From: Acidimicrobiales bacterium
GTDB lineage: Bacteria > Actinomycetota > Acidimicrobiia > Acidimicrobiales > Aldehydirespiratoraceae
Direction of reading: 5' to 3'
NCBI GenBank assembly: GCA_040219515.1
Contig: JAVJSI010000011.1
Span: forward strand, 1 to 64,000
DNA length: 64,000 nt
Shown here: positions 8,368-16,611 of the stretch, piece after piece
Position numbering within the stretch: the stretch's first letter is position 1
Layout of the letters: each line of letters begins with the position of its first letter
Position numbers and translations under genes: made by a program
Notes under the pieces: generated by a model
The model's database searches: none
What the model saw: only the letters and a program-made list of their open reading frames with translations
What the model was told of the DNA's origin: nothing

Positions 8368-9498
8368 GTGGTCGCCACCCTTGCCGCACTCGAAGCCATC
8401 GGACTCGGCGCCGGCCTGTGTGCGGTCGGGGCCACCAGCGCGGCGCCGTTTCCCTCGGCACGGGCCGATCTCGAGGAACGAAAGTCTCGCGGGCTCGATG
8501 CGGGGATGCAGTTCACCTATCGCAACCCGGCCCGCTCGACCGACCCGGATCGGTCGCTGCCGGGGGCCACCACGCTGATCGTCGGTGCCTACGACTACCA
8601 ACGGCTGGCGCCACGTCGACCGGACGGACAGCCGGCGGGACGAGTCGCCGCCTACTCGTGGGAAGACCACTACGCGGCCCTGCGCGACGGGCTCGAAGCG
8701 ATGGCGGCCGTGCTGCGAGCCGACGGCAGTCGGGCCATCGTGCTGGCCGACCAGAACCATCTCGTCGATCGGGCCGCCGCGCACCGGGCCGGCATCGGCT
8801 GGTGGGGCAAGAGCAGCAACGTGCTCGTGCCCGGGGTGGGCAGTCTCGTCGTGCTCGGGTCGGTGCTCACCGACGCGCCGGTCGAGATCGTTGAGGCCCC
8901 CGTGGTCGACGACGGTTGCCGCACCTGCACCAAGTGCCTCGAGGGCTGTCCGACCGGTGCCATCATCGAGCCGGGTGTGATCGATGCCGCCCGTTGCCTG
9001 GCGTGGCTTCTCCAGACCGACGGCGACTTCCCGGTCGATTTCCGCATCGCCCTGGGCGACCGCGTCTACGGCTGCGACGACTGCCAGGACGTGTGCCCGC
9101 CGAACCAGATCCGCCGCCGCCGACCCTCCGGCGCGGGCGACGACGGCGCCTGGGTCCCCCTGCTCGAGGTGTTGGCGCTCGACGACGACGCCCTCATGTC
9201 CCGGCTGGGCCGCTGGTACATCCCCGATCGCGACCCCGCCTACCTGCGCCGGAACCTGCTCGTCGTGCTCGGCAACATCGGCCGAGGCGACGATCCACGG
9301 GTCGCGGCGGCGTTGGGCGACGCCCTCGCCGACCCTCGACCGGTCGTGCGGGCCCATGCCGTGTGGGCGGCCCGTCGCCTCGCCCTCGACCCGCTGCTCG
9401 CGGCCGTGGCCGACGACACCGCCGACATGGTGCGGGTCGAACTCGAGCGCGACGTCGTCCCGCTCGCCGACGCGCGCTCGGGCCCGTCGACGGCGTAG
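8368..9498 (+). CDS. queG: Epoxyqueuosine reductase
   Basis: QueG reduces epoxyqueuosine to queuosine in tRNA, using cobalamin and two [4Fe-4S] clusters. The ferredoxin-like block has CRTCTKCLEGCP and then CDDCQDVCP. HRAGIGWWGKSSN matches the family's GWxGK segment. A HEAT-like repeat closes the protein (376 aa), typical for the family. The start is taken as the GTG at 8368; the frame is open further upstream but overlaps the preceding gene. No other queuosine gene is in the window, so the precursor must be made elsewhere or salvaged. Confidence 0.88.
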   Translation: MVATLAALEAIGLGAGLCAVGATSAAPFPSARADLEERKSRGLDAGMQFTYRNPARSTDPDRSLPGATTLIVGAYDYQRLAPRRPDGQPAGRVAAYSWEDHYAALRDGLEAMAAVLRADGSRAIVLADQNHLVDRAAAHRAGIGWWGKSSNVLVPGVGSLVVLGSVLTDAPVEIVEAPVVDDGCRTCTKCLEGCPTGAIIEPGVIDAARCLAWLLQTDGDFPVDFRIALGDRVYGCDDCQDVCPPNQIRRRRPSGAGDDGAWVPLLEVLALDDDALMSRLGRWYIPDRDPAYLRRNLLVVLGNIGRGDDPRVAAALGDALADPRPVVRAHAVWAARRLALDPLLAAVADDTADMVRVELERDVVPLADARSGPSTA

Positions 9499-9501
9499 GG
9501 T
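9496..9501 (+). promoter_or_regulatory. -10 element TAGGGT, pimB-like gene
   Basis: TAGGGT overlaps the queG stop codon and ends 8 nt before the GTG at 9510, so the mannosyltransferase group may have its own leaderless promoter. Confidence 0.45.
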
Positions 9502-9509
9502 CCGCCGCT

Positions 9510-10640
9510 GTGGTGCGTCATCTCCTCGTGACCAACGACTTCCCGCCGAAGGTCGGCGGGATCCAGAGCTACCTCTGGGAACTCTGGCGTCGACTGCCGC
9601 CCGACGATGTCGTGGTCCACACCACGCCCTATGCGGGCACCGACGACTTCGACGCCGCCCAGGACTTCACCGTGATCCGCAGCAAGGAGCCCTGGCTGCT
9701 GCCCCAGCCGGTGCTGACCCATCGGGTCAACACGCTGGCCCGCGAGTACGACGCCGAGCTCGTGATCCTCGATCCGGCGGTGCCCGTCGGGCTCATCGGC
9801 CCCCACCTGGACCGGCCCTACGGCGTCGTGCTCCACGGCGCCGAGGTCACGATCCCCGGCCGCCTTCCCGGCACCCACACGCTCCTGAACCGGGTGTTGG
9901 GCTCGGCCACCGGGGTGATCGCCGCCGGCGGCTATCCGGCGGCCGAGGCCGAACGGTCGCTCGGCCGGAGCCTTCCCACCACCGTGGTGCCGCCGGGCGT
10001 CGACGCCGCGCGGATCGTGCCCCTCGACGACGCCGGCAAGCAGGCCGCCCGTGCCCGGCTCGGTCTTCCCGTCGACGGCCCGCTCGTCACCTCGGCGAGC
10101 CGGTTGGTGCCCCGCAAGGGCATGGACGTGCTGATCCGGGCCTCGCTCGTCGTGCGCGACCGTCACCCCGACGTGCACGTCGCCATCTCCGGCGGTGGTC
10201 GGGATCAGCGTCGGCTCCAGCGCCTCGTCGACGAGCTGGACGCTCCCGTCACGCTGCTCGGCCGGCTTCCCGATGCCGACATGCCGGCGCTCTACGCCTG
10301 CGGCGACGTGTTCGCGATGTTGTGCCGCACCCGGTGGGGAGGGCTCGAACAGGAGGGCTTCGGCATCGTGTTCGTCGAGGCGGCCGCAGCCGGCGTGCCC
10401 CAGGTCGCCGGGCGCAGCGGTGGGGCCCACGAGGCGGTTGCCCATGGTGAGACGGGCCTGGTGGTCGACGACCCCACCGACGAAAGGGGCGTGGCCGGCG
10501 CCATCGCCGACCTGCTCGACGACCCCGACCGTCGGCGATCGATGGCGGCGGCCAGCCGTCGCCGAGCGGAAACCGAGTTCAGCTACGACGTCCTCGCTGA
10601 CCGTCTCCGATCGGCGATCGATGCGATGGTGGACGGGTGA
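9510..10640 (+). CDS. pimB: GT4 glycosyltransferase, PimB-like mannosyltransferase
   Basis: A 376-aa GT-B fold glycosyltransferase resembling PimB', which adds the second mannose to phosphatidylinositol mannosides from GDP-mannose. Features are the opening LLVTNDFPPKVGGIQSYL, a central SRLVPRKGMDVLI block and the donor-site EQEGFGIVFVEA with two Glu spaced seven residues apart. The start could be GTG 9510 or 9513. Downstream order (membrane protein, then an SRPBCC protein) recalls the mycobacterial pimB' neighbourhood, where Rv2185c is an SRPBCC protein. The exact acceptor lipid is inferred. Confidence 0.78.
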   Translation: MVRHLLVTNDFPPKVGGIQSYLWELWRRLPPDDVVVHTTPYAGTDDFDAAQDFTVIRSKEPWLLPQPVLTHRVNTLAREYDAELVILDPAVPVGLIGPHLDRPYGVVLHGAEVTIPGRLPGTHTLLNRVLGSATGVIAAGGYPAAEAERSLGRSLPTTVVPPGVDAARIVPLDDAGKQAARARLGLPVDGPLVTSASRLVPRKGMDVLIRASLVVRDRHPDVHVAISGGGRDQRRLQRLVDELDAPVTLLGRLPDADMPALYACGDVFAMLCRTRWGGLEQEGFGIVFVEAAAAGVPQVAGRSGGAHEAVAHGETGLVVDDPTDERGVAGAIADLLDDPDRRRSMAAASRRRAETEFSYDVLADRLRSAIDAMVDG

Positions 10641-11068
10641 ACGGCGTCGGTTCCTCCCTGATCAGGGCCTCCTGGGCCGGCACCGCGGTGTTCGCGGTCG
10701 TGGCCGTGATCGCCACCATCGACCCCGACGAACTCGGCGCGCCTGCGGTGATCGTCTCGCTGATCCTGTTCGCGGGGGGAAGCACGGCGATGTTCTGGGC
10801 CTTCCTCATCGCGGTGCAACGCAGCCGAGAGGTCGCCATCGGTATCGGCGGCCTCTACTTCGGCGCCGGATCCGCGCCGCGTGACGTGCAGCGCCATCTC
10901 ATGGGATCGCTGGCCGTGCAGGTCCTGGTCGCACTGGTCACCGCCTCGATCCGAGTGTTCACGAGTCTGGCCTTCGGCATCCTCGTGCCGGTGTGGGGAC
11001 TCGGTCTCGCCGGGCTGTGGTGTGCTCGTCACGGCGAGTTCGCTCCCCGGACCGACGCGGCCCGGTAG
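10637..11068 (+). CDS. Four-helix membrane protein next to pimB
   Basis: A 143-aa membrane protein with hydrophobic stretches at about 8-26, 33-56, 90-107 and 108-128. It starts with a GTG that overlaps the glycosyltransferase stop (GTGA), so the two are translationally coupled. The family is not recognised. Position suggests a role in envelope lipid glycosylation, but nothing in the sequence proves it. Its TAG stop forms part of a TAGGGT hexamer. Confidence 0.7.
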   Translation: MNGVGSSLIRASWAGTAVFAVVAVIATIDPDELGAPAVIVSLILFAGGSTAMFWAFLIAVQRSREVAIGIGGLYFGAGSAPRDVQRHLMGSLAVQVLVALVTASIRVFTSLAFGILVPVWGLGLAGLWCARHGEFAPRTDAAR

Positions 11069-11071
11069 GGT
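11066..11071 (+). promoter_or_regulatory. -10 element TAGGGT with ribosome-binding site for SRPBCC gene
   Basis: TAGGGT is followed about 28 nt later by the ATG at 11100. A GGGAGG ribosome-binding site sits just upstream of that ATG, so this transcript would have a short leader. Confidence 0.4.
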
Positions 11072-11099
11072 CTGTCCGCCCGCCGATTGGGAGGTTCCG

Positions 11100-11552
11100 A
11101 TGGTCGATCAGACAACCGAGAAGACGACGGTGACCGCATCGCCGGACGCGTGTTACGACGCGGCGATCGACTTCGAGCGCTATCCGGATTGGGCGACCGA
11201 CATCAAGATGGCGAGGATCCTGTCGCGAGACGACGACGGCCGCGCCGTCGACGTCGAGTTCCGGGCCGCAGCCATGGGCCGCAGCACCACCTACACCCTT
11301 CGCTACTTCTACGGCGCGAACCCCCGTCGGCTCGCCTGGCGGCTCCAGCGCGGTGACGTCACCCGGCGCCTCGACGGCGAATACGAGTTCCTGCCGGTGG
11401 CCTCCGATTCCGGCGCCACCGAGGTGGTCTACCACCTGGCCGTCGATCTCTCGGTTCCGCTTCCCGGTTTCGTCAAGCGGCGGGCCGAGGCCCGCATCGT
11501 GCGCACCGCGCTCGACGATTTCACCCGCTACGTGGAGTCTCGCGGCGGGTGA
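11100..11552 (+). CDS. SRPBCC (START-like) ligand-binding protein
   Basis: A 150-aa cytosolic protein of the polyketide cyclase/START-like fold. Typical features are the opening TTVTASPDACYDAAIDFERYPDW helix-turn region, written here only in part (FERYPDW), a long curved beta-sheet and a C-terminal helix ending ALDDFTRYVESRGG. These proteins bind lipids or other hydrophobic ligands. It matches mycobacterial Rv2185c in type and position near pimB'. The ATG has a clear GGGAGG site. The next gene's GTG overlaps the stop. Confidence 0.75.
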   Translation: MVDQTTEKTTVTASPDACYDAAIDFERYPDWATDIKMARILSRDDDGRAVDVEFRAAAMGRSTTYTLRYFYGANPRRLAWRLQRGDVTRRLDGEYEFLPVASDSGATEVVYHLAVDLSVPLPGFVKRRAEARIVRTALDDFTRYVESRGG

Positions 11553-11791
11553 ACGAGCCCGATGACCTCCCGGCGGACGAGTCCCCGCTCGACGAGGTCC
11601 GAGAGGCGGCGGGTGCGGTCATCGCCTCGCTCCGGCGCCTGCTCGAGGTGACCGAACGAGTGGTCGAGGACCCGAACGCGTTCGCCGAGGTCGTGGAAGG
11701 CGGTCGGGCCTTCGTCGAGGGCTTCGTGGGCGGATTCGCGGCGACGGCCGATCCGAACGCCCATGGTGGGGAAGCGGACGCGGAATCCTGA
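11549..11791 (+). CDS. Small acidic helical protein
   Basis: An 80-aa, acidic, mostly helical protein with no cysteine and no membrane segment. The GTG start overlaps the preceding stop (GTGA). No family is recognised. Co-translation with the SRPBCC gene suggests a shared process. It ends 44 nt before the coiled-coil gene. Confidence 0.6.
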   Translation: MNEPDDLPADESPLDEVREAAGAVIASLRRLLEVTERVVEDPNAFAEVVEGGRAFVEGFVGGFAATADPNAHGGEADAES

Positions 11792-11835
11792 TCCGAGCCA
11801 CTTGATCGCTCACGGTGCGTGCCGATAGGTCCCCG

Positions 11836-13830
11836 ATGCGCTTCGTCGAACTGCGACCGACTCCTCTGGGATTCCCGCTTCCACTTCACCCTCGAATCAC
11901 GTGGCTGAAGGGCCTCGACCCGGCCTCGCGCGTGTCGGTGGTCGGCCTCGTCCACGACGTCGCCCTCGGCCTCCGTCCCGATTGGGAGGGCATCATCGAG
12001 ATCGACGGTCGGCGTTCCGATCTCGGTGACACGGTCGCCGACCTCGGTGAGACGGCCGACTCGGCCCTGATCATCGATGCGGCGAGCCTGCCCGAGGTCC
12101 CCGCCGACCCCGATCTTGCAGGCACGCGCCATCAGCCGGACCCGGCCGCCGATCGGGCCAACCTCGACGCCGCGCAGCAGAAGCTGGCCGTGCTGGACGA
12201 GCGCATCGCCGAGTTGGCTGCGGAAATCGACGCGAGCGGCAAGGTCCGCGCCGAGATGACCGCCAACCTCACATCGGCGCTGGCCCAGGTGGAGACCTCG
12301 GCCTTCGACGCCCTGGACACGGCCGACGGCCTGCTCGGGCGCGCCGCTCGACTTGCCGGTCGACCCGACCCGTGGACGGGAATGCGCGACACCCCCGATC
12401 GCATCGCGGCCCTGAAAGCGCTGGTCGAGGAATTCGACGAACGCCTCGCCGCCCTGCCGACCGGCGACCGCCCGGCCCTCGCCGCGGCGGTGGCCACCGC
12501 CCGTGCCGGTCTCGTGACGGGTTCGGTGCCGAGCCCCGAAGCGATGGCCCTGGCCCAAGCCTGGTCCTCGTTGCACCAGCGACTGCGGGGCCTCGAGTCA
12601 CGCGTCGAAGCCGCGGCCGGTGGAACCGAAGCCGTGGCGACGCGTCTCGACGAGGCCCGCGCGGCGGCTCGCCGGGCCGAGGACGCCGCCGTGCCGCGGA
12701 AGGTGACGGAGCAGGAGGCCGCCGAGCTCGAGCGACTCCACGACGAGATGATCACCGCCGAGCAGAAGGCGGGCCGGGGTGTCCGTCGCAGCGCGGGGCG
12801 CGCCTCCTTCGAAGAGGCCGCCGACGAGCTCCAGCAGGCCCTCGAGCCGCTCGGGTACCCGACGTGGGCGGCCTTCCGCATGGGCAACGGTCTGGCGCAG
12901 GTGCCCGACGAGGTCATCGCCGAGTACGAGCAGGCTCAAGCCGCACTCGAGATCGCGGAGACCGAGTGGACGATGCTCATGGCCCGCATCGAGCAGGACT
13001 CAGAACTCCAGGACGTCCTGACCGCCATCGATCGGGCGCTCGAACATGCGGTCGAACTGCTCGGCGAGGATCCTCTCGCGAGCGGTGAGGGCACCGACGA
13101 AGAACTGGTGATGGCGGCGTTGCAGGCCCATCGTGTGGACGCCGCATCGGTCGGCGTGGCCCGAGCCGCCGGCGTGCAGCACCTGCGTGACGCGCTGGGC
13201 ACCGCCGGTGCCGCCGGCCACAACGAACTCACCAGCGACATCGCCATCGTGGCGCTCGGCGATTCCTGGATCCAGGTACTCGCGGCCGCCGACGAGCTCG
13301 CCGTGCGTCTGCTCCGGGACCGTGAACGAGCCATCGACGAGCTCCAGGCGCTCGAGCTGCTCGGGGACGGCTCCCGCGTCGATCGCCTCGACGGCGAACG
13401 CGAGGCGGTGCGACAGGCGGAGATCGCCGTCGCCCGCACCCGAGATGCCCTCGGCCAGGTCGTCAACGCCCGGCTGCGGCTCCATGTGCTCGCGGCCACC
13501 GAGCTCAGTCTCGCCGAGGAACACGACGACCGGCTCGTACGTCGCGAGAGCGCGCAGGTGCTCGTCGATCTCGCCGCCCGGCGCGTGGACGGACACGCCG
13601 ATGTCGATGCCGCGGCCGCGCTGGCCGACCGGGTGCCACGTGGCGCGGCCGGGCCCGTGCCGGTGGTCATCGTGATGGGCGACTCGCCCGCCGAGTTGCT
13701 CGATCGGCTCGTGGCCCTGCCCGAGGACGTGCAGATTCTCGTGATCGGCGACGGACGCGGGATGGATGAGTGGCTGGCCGCCGTCGGTCCTGCGTGCGCG
13801 GTGGAACTCGACACCGGAACTCTCGTCTAG
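11836..13830 (+). CDS. Large coiled-coil protein with degenerate SMC-like ends
   Basis: A 664-aa protein. Residues about 110-560 are rich in Ala, Glu, Leu and Arg with heptad-like spacing. The N-terminal ~90 residues are beta-rich, with a segment (WLKGLDPASRVSVVGLV) that sits where SMC/Rad50-type proteins have a strand leading to Walker A, but no GxxxxGK is present. The C-terminal ~60 residues have a hydrophobic strand (VPVVIVMGDSP) where Walker B would be, then DVQILVIGDG, again without the acidic pair. I read it as a possible SMC-like scaffold that lost ATPase residues. An in-frame GTG at 11815 is an alternative start. Confidence 0.6.
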   Translation: MRFVELRPTPLGFPLPLHPRITWLKGLDPASRVSVVGLVHDVALGLRPDWEGIIEIDGRRSDLGDTVADLGETADSALIIDAASLPEVPADPDLAGTRHQPDPAADRANLDAAQQKLAVLDERIAELAAEIDASGKVRAEMTANLTSALAQVETSAFDALDTADGLLGRAARLAGRPDPWTGMRDTPDRIAALKALVEEFDERLAALPTGDRPALAAAVATARAGLVTGSVPSPEAMALAQAWSSLHQRLRGLESRVEAAAGGTEAVATRLDEARAAARRAEDAAVPRKVTEQEAAELERLHDEMITAEQKAGRGVRRSAGRASFEEAADELQQALEPLGYPTWAAFRMGNGLAQVPDEVIAEYEQAQAALEIAETEWTMLMARIEQDSELQDVLTAIDRALEHAVELLGEDPLASGEGTDEELVMAALQAHRVDAASVGVARAAGVQHLRDALGTAGAAGHNELTSDIAIVALGDSWIQVLAAADELAVRLLRDRERAIDELQALELLGDGSRVDRLDGEREAVRQAEIAVARTRDALGQVVNARLRLHVLAATELSLAEEHDDRLVRRESAQVLVDLAARRVDGHADVDAAAALADRVPRGAAGPVPVVIVMGDSPAELLDRLVALPEDVQILVIGDGRGMDEWLAAVGPACAVELDTGTLV

Positions 13831-13847
13831 CGACGGAATCGCCTGGC

Positions 13848-13853
13848 TAGCCT
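13848..13853 (+). promoter_or_regulatory. -10 element TAGCCT of alaC
   Basis: TAGCCT is 6 nt before the ATG at 13860. It lies inside a short direct repeat, GCCTGGCT twice with one base between (13841-13857). Confidence 0.55.
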
Positions 13854-13859
13854 GGCTCG

Positions 13860-15038
13860 ATGGATTTCCGTCGAATCAACGGGCTGCCGCCCTACGTCTT
13901 CACCATCATCGACTCGCTCAAGATCGAGGCCCGTCGAGCAGGTGAGGACGTCATCGACCTCGGCTTCGGAAATCCCGACCTGCCGTCACCGGAGATCGCG
14001 GTCGACAAGCTCGTCGAGGCGGCCCGCAACTCCCGCAACCATCGCTACTCGTCGAGCCGGGGCATCCCGAAGCTGCGCGAGGCGGTCGCCAGGCTCTACG
14101 ACCGGCGCTTCGGCGTGGCGCTGGACCCCGAGACCGAGGTCATCAACACGATCGGTGCCAAGGAGGGGTTCAGTCACCTCATGTGGGTGCTGCTCCAGGC
14201 CGGCGATTCGGTACTCGTGCCGGCGCCGTCGTATCCGATCCACCTCTTCGCCCCGCTCTTCGCGGGTGCCAACGTGCGGGAGATGCCGGTCACCAACGAC
14301 CAGGACGAGTTCCTGGCCACCCTCCAGGAGCGTTTCGAGTACTCCTGGCCACGGCCCCGGGTGATCGTGCTCTCGTTCCCGCACAACCCCACCACGATGT
14401 GTGTCGACCTCGACTTCATGCAGAAGGTCGTCGACTTCGCTCGTGAGAAGGACGTCATCCTCGTCCACGACTTCGCCTACGCCGACCTCGGCTACGACGG
14501 CTACATGCCGCCCTCGATCCTGGAGGCCGAAGGAGCCAAGGAGGTCGCCGTCGAGCTCTACTCCATGACGAAGAGCTTCTCGATGGCCGGCTGGCGGGTG
14601 GCGTTCATGGTGGGCAACCCCGAGATCGTGGCCGCTCTCCAGAAGCTGAAGAGCTATCTCGACTACGGCACGTTCCAGCCCGTACAGATCGCCGCCACGG
14701 TCACGATGAACGAGGCGCCGGAATATCCCGATCAGGCCCGGGAGATCTACGAGAGCCGCCGAAACACGCTCATCGACGGCCTGGCCCGCATCGGGTGGGA
14801 CATCGAACCGCCGCGCGGCACCATGTTCACGTGGGCGCCGATCCCCGAGCAGTACCGCGAGATGGGCAGCGTCGAGTTCGCGTCGATGCTCGTGCGCGAG
14901 GCCCACGTGGCATTGTCGCCGGGCGTCGGCTTCGGGCCGGGCGGCGAGGGCCACGTGCGGTTCGCGTTGATCGAGAACGAGCAGCGGACCAATCAGGCCA
15001 CCCGCAATCTCGGGCGAGCGCTCACCCGGCTGGGCTGA
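13860..15038 (+). CDS. alaC: Class I/II aminotransferase, AlaC-like
   Basis: A 392-aa PLP enzyme of fold type I, most like the glutamate-pyruvate aminotransferase AlaC, which makes alanine. The PLP lysine is in SMTKSFSMAGWR; FPHNPTTMC contains the conserved Asn-Pro, and the C-terminal substrate-binding Arg lies in VRFALIENE. Length and the starting MDFRRINGLPPY are typical. The leaderless start is set by TAGCCT. It converges on glpK with 18 nt between stops, bridged by a hairpin. Confidence 0.85.
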   Translation: MDFRRINGLPPYVFTIIDSLKIEARRAGEDVIDLGFGNPDLPSPEIAVDKLVEAARNSRNHRYSSSRGIPKLREAVARLYDRRFGVALDPETEVINTIGAKEGFSHLMWVLLQAGDSVLVPAPSYPIHLFAPLFAGANVREMPVTNDQDEFLATLQERFEYSWPRPRVIVLSFPHNPTTMCVDLDFMQKVVDFAREKDVILVHDFAYADLGYDGYMPPSILEAEGAKEVAVELYSMTKSFSMAGWRVAFMVGNPEIVAALQKLKSYLDYGTFQPVQIAATVTMNEAPEYPDQAREIYESRRNTLIDGLARIGWDIEPPRGTMFTWAPIPEQYREMGSVEFASMLVREAHVALSPGVGFGPGGEGHVRFALIENEQRTNQATRNLGRALTRLG

Positions 15039-15046
15039 GCCCGTGC

Positions 15047-15066
15047 CCTCGACGACTCAGTCGAGG
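15047..15066. terminator. Hairpin between convergent alaC and glpK
   Basis: CCTCGAC and GTCGAGG pair perfectly across a 6-nt loop containing the glpK stop codon. The position between two converging genes suits a bidirectional terminator, though no T-tract follows. Confidence 0.4.
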
Positions 15067-16538
15067 TCCCATTCGAGCGAACGCTCCACAGCCCGCCGCC
15101 AGCGCGCGTAGTCGGCGTCGGCCCGTGACCGGTCGGCGGCGGGGGAGAAGGTGCGGTCGGCGGTCCAGTTGGCGGCCACGTCCCCGGTGCCGCTCCACAC
15201 GCCCTCGGCGATGCCGGCCAGATAGGCCGCGCCGAGCGCCGTGGTCTCGGGCACCGCGGCGCGGATGACCGGCACGCCGAGCTGGTCGGCCTGGATCTGC
15301 AACAGCAGGTCCATGACCGACGCGCCGCCGTCGACGCGGAGGTCGGTGGGGCCGGTGCCGGCGGCCGCCGCCATGGCGTCGACGACGTCGCGACTCTGGA
15401 ACGCGATCGACTCGACGGTGGCCCGGGCGATCTCGGCGCGACCGGTACCCCGGGTGAGGCCGATGATCGTGCCGCGGGCGCGAGGGTCCCAGTGTGGGGC
15501 GCCGAGCCCGGCCAGGGCGGGAACGAAGACCACACCGCCGGTGTCGTCGACCGAGGCGGCGAGCGGTCCCGTCTCGGCGGCGTCGTCGATGATCTTCAGG
15601 CCGTCGCGCAGCCACTGAATCGCCGCGCCGGTGGCGAAGATCGCGCCCTCGTAGGCGTAGGTGGTCTCGAGTCCGGTGGGGCCGTCGATCGTCCATGCAA
15701 CGGTGGTGAGCAGGCCCTCGACCGGTTCGGGGCACGTGGTGCCCACGTTCATCAGTACGAACGACCCGGTGCCGTAGGTGTTCTTCGCCTGGCCGGGGGC
15801 GAAACAGGCCTGGCCGAACAGGGCGGCCTGCTGGTCGCCGGCGATGCCGCTGATCGGTACGCCCGCTCCGGTCGGAATGTCGGCGGTGGTGACACCGAAG
15901 CGGCCCGACGAGGGTCGGATCTCGGGAAGAATGCCCGGCGGCACGTGCAGCAGATCGCACATCTCGGGCGACCAGTCGTTCGTGCGGATGTCGTAGAGCA
16001 TCGTCCGGCTGGCGTTGGAGCCGTCGGTCGCGTGGACCCCGCCGGTGAGGTTCCACACCAGCCACGAGTCGATCGTGCCGAAGGCGAGATCGTCGTCGAC
16101 CCCGACGCCGCCCTCGCGCAGCAGCCACTCGACCTTCGTGCCCGAGAAGTAGGGGTCGAGCACGAGTCCGGTGGTCGAGCGCACGCGGTCGAGCGCGCCC
16201 TGGGCCGCGAGCTCCTCGCAGCGGGCGGCGGTGCGGCGGTCCTGCCACACGATCGCCCGGTGCCGAGGTCGGCCGGTGGCCTTGTCCCAGAGCACGACGG
16301 TTTCCCGCTGGTCGGTGATGCCGATGGCGGCGATCGGCTGGTCCACGGTGGCCACGAGTTCGGCCAGCGTTGCGATGACGGCATCCCAGATCTCGTCGGC
16401 GTCGTGTTCGACCCAGCCCGGTCGCGGAAAGTGCTGTTCGAATTCGCGATAGGTGTAGCCGAGCGGATTCCCCCGCTCGTCGATGGCGAACGACCGCACA
16501 CCGGTCGTGCCCGCGTCGATGGCGATGACGATTCCCAT
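15057..16538 (-). CDS. glpK: Glycerol kinase
   Basis: GlpK phosphorylates glycerol with ATP to sn-glycerol-3-phosphate. The 493-aa FGGY-family protein has the N-terminal DAGTTGVRSF phosphate loop, GITDQRETVVLW, KVEWLL, a GDQQAALFGQ block, YGTGSFVLMN and the C-terminal RVDGGAS and ALGAAYLAG segments. Length is normal. The ATG at 16538 lies 8 nt from TAACGT on the minus strand. It is divergent from pfkA by 73 nt, placing two entry points to triose-phosphate metabolism side by side. No glycerol facilitator or glpD is adjacent. Confidence 0.93.
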   Translation of the reverse strand: MGIVIAIDAGTTGVRSFAIDERGNPLGYTYREFEQHFPRPGWVEHDADEIWDAVIATLAELVATVDQPIAAIGITDQRETVVLWDKATGRPRHRAIVWQDRRTAARCEELAAQGALDRVRSTTGLVLDPYFSGTKVEWLLREGGVGVDDDLAFGTIDSWLVWNLTGGVHATDGSNASRTMLYDIRTNDWSPEMCDLLHVPPGILPEIRPSSGRFGVTTADIPTGAGVPISGIAGDQQAALFGQACFAPGQAKNTYGTGSFVLMNVGTTCPEPVEGLLTTVAWTIDGPTGLETTYAYEGAIFATGAAIQWLRDGLKIIDDAAETGPLAASVDDTGGVVFVPALAGLGAPHWDPRARGTIIGLTRGTGRAEIARATVESIAFQSRDVVDAMAAAAGTGPTDLRVDGGASVMDLLLQIQADQLGVPVIRAAVPETTALGAAYLAGIAEGVWSGTGDVAANWTADRTFSPAADRSRADADYARWRRAVERSLEWDLD

Positions 16539-16546
16539 GGCGGGCG

Positions 16547-16552
16547 ACGTTA
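16547..16552 (-). promoter_or_regulatory. -10 element TAACGT of glpK
   Basis: TAACGT is 8 nt before the ATG at 16538, a leaderless spacing. Confidence 0.45.
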
Positions 16553-16579
16553 CCCCGACCCTGCTGTCCGTCGGGTCGC

Positions 16580-16585
16580 TACGAT
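16580..16585 (+). promoter_or_regulatory. -10 element TACGAT of pfkA
   Basis: TACGAT lies 26 nt before the pfkA ATG, with a GAGGGAGAA ribosome-binding site between them, giving a short leader. Confidence 0.45.
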
Positions 16586-16611
16586 CCGTTCTCAGTCACG
16601 AGGGAGAACCC

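Noticed and set aside
15720-15740. A CPEPVEG peptide in glycerol kinase, like the peptide encoded by a known dispersed repeat element
   Set aside because: Aligned with ordinary glycerol kinases, the loop has the same length and there is no inserted DNA; the likeness is coincidence.
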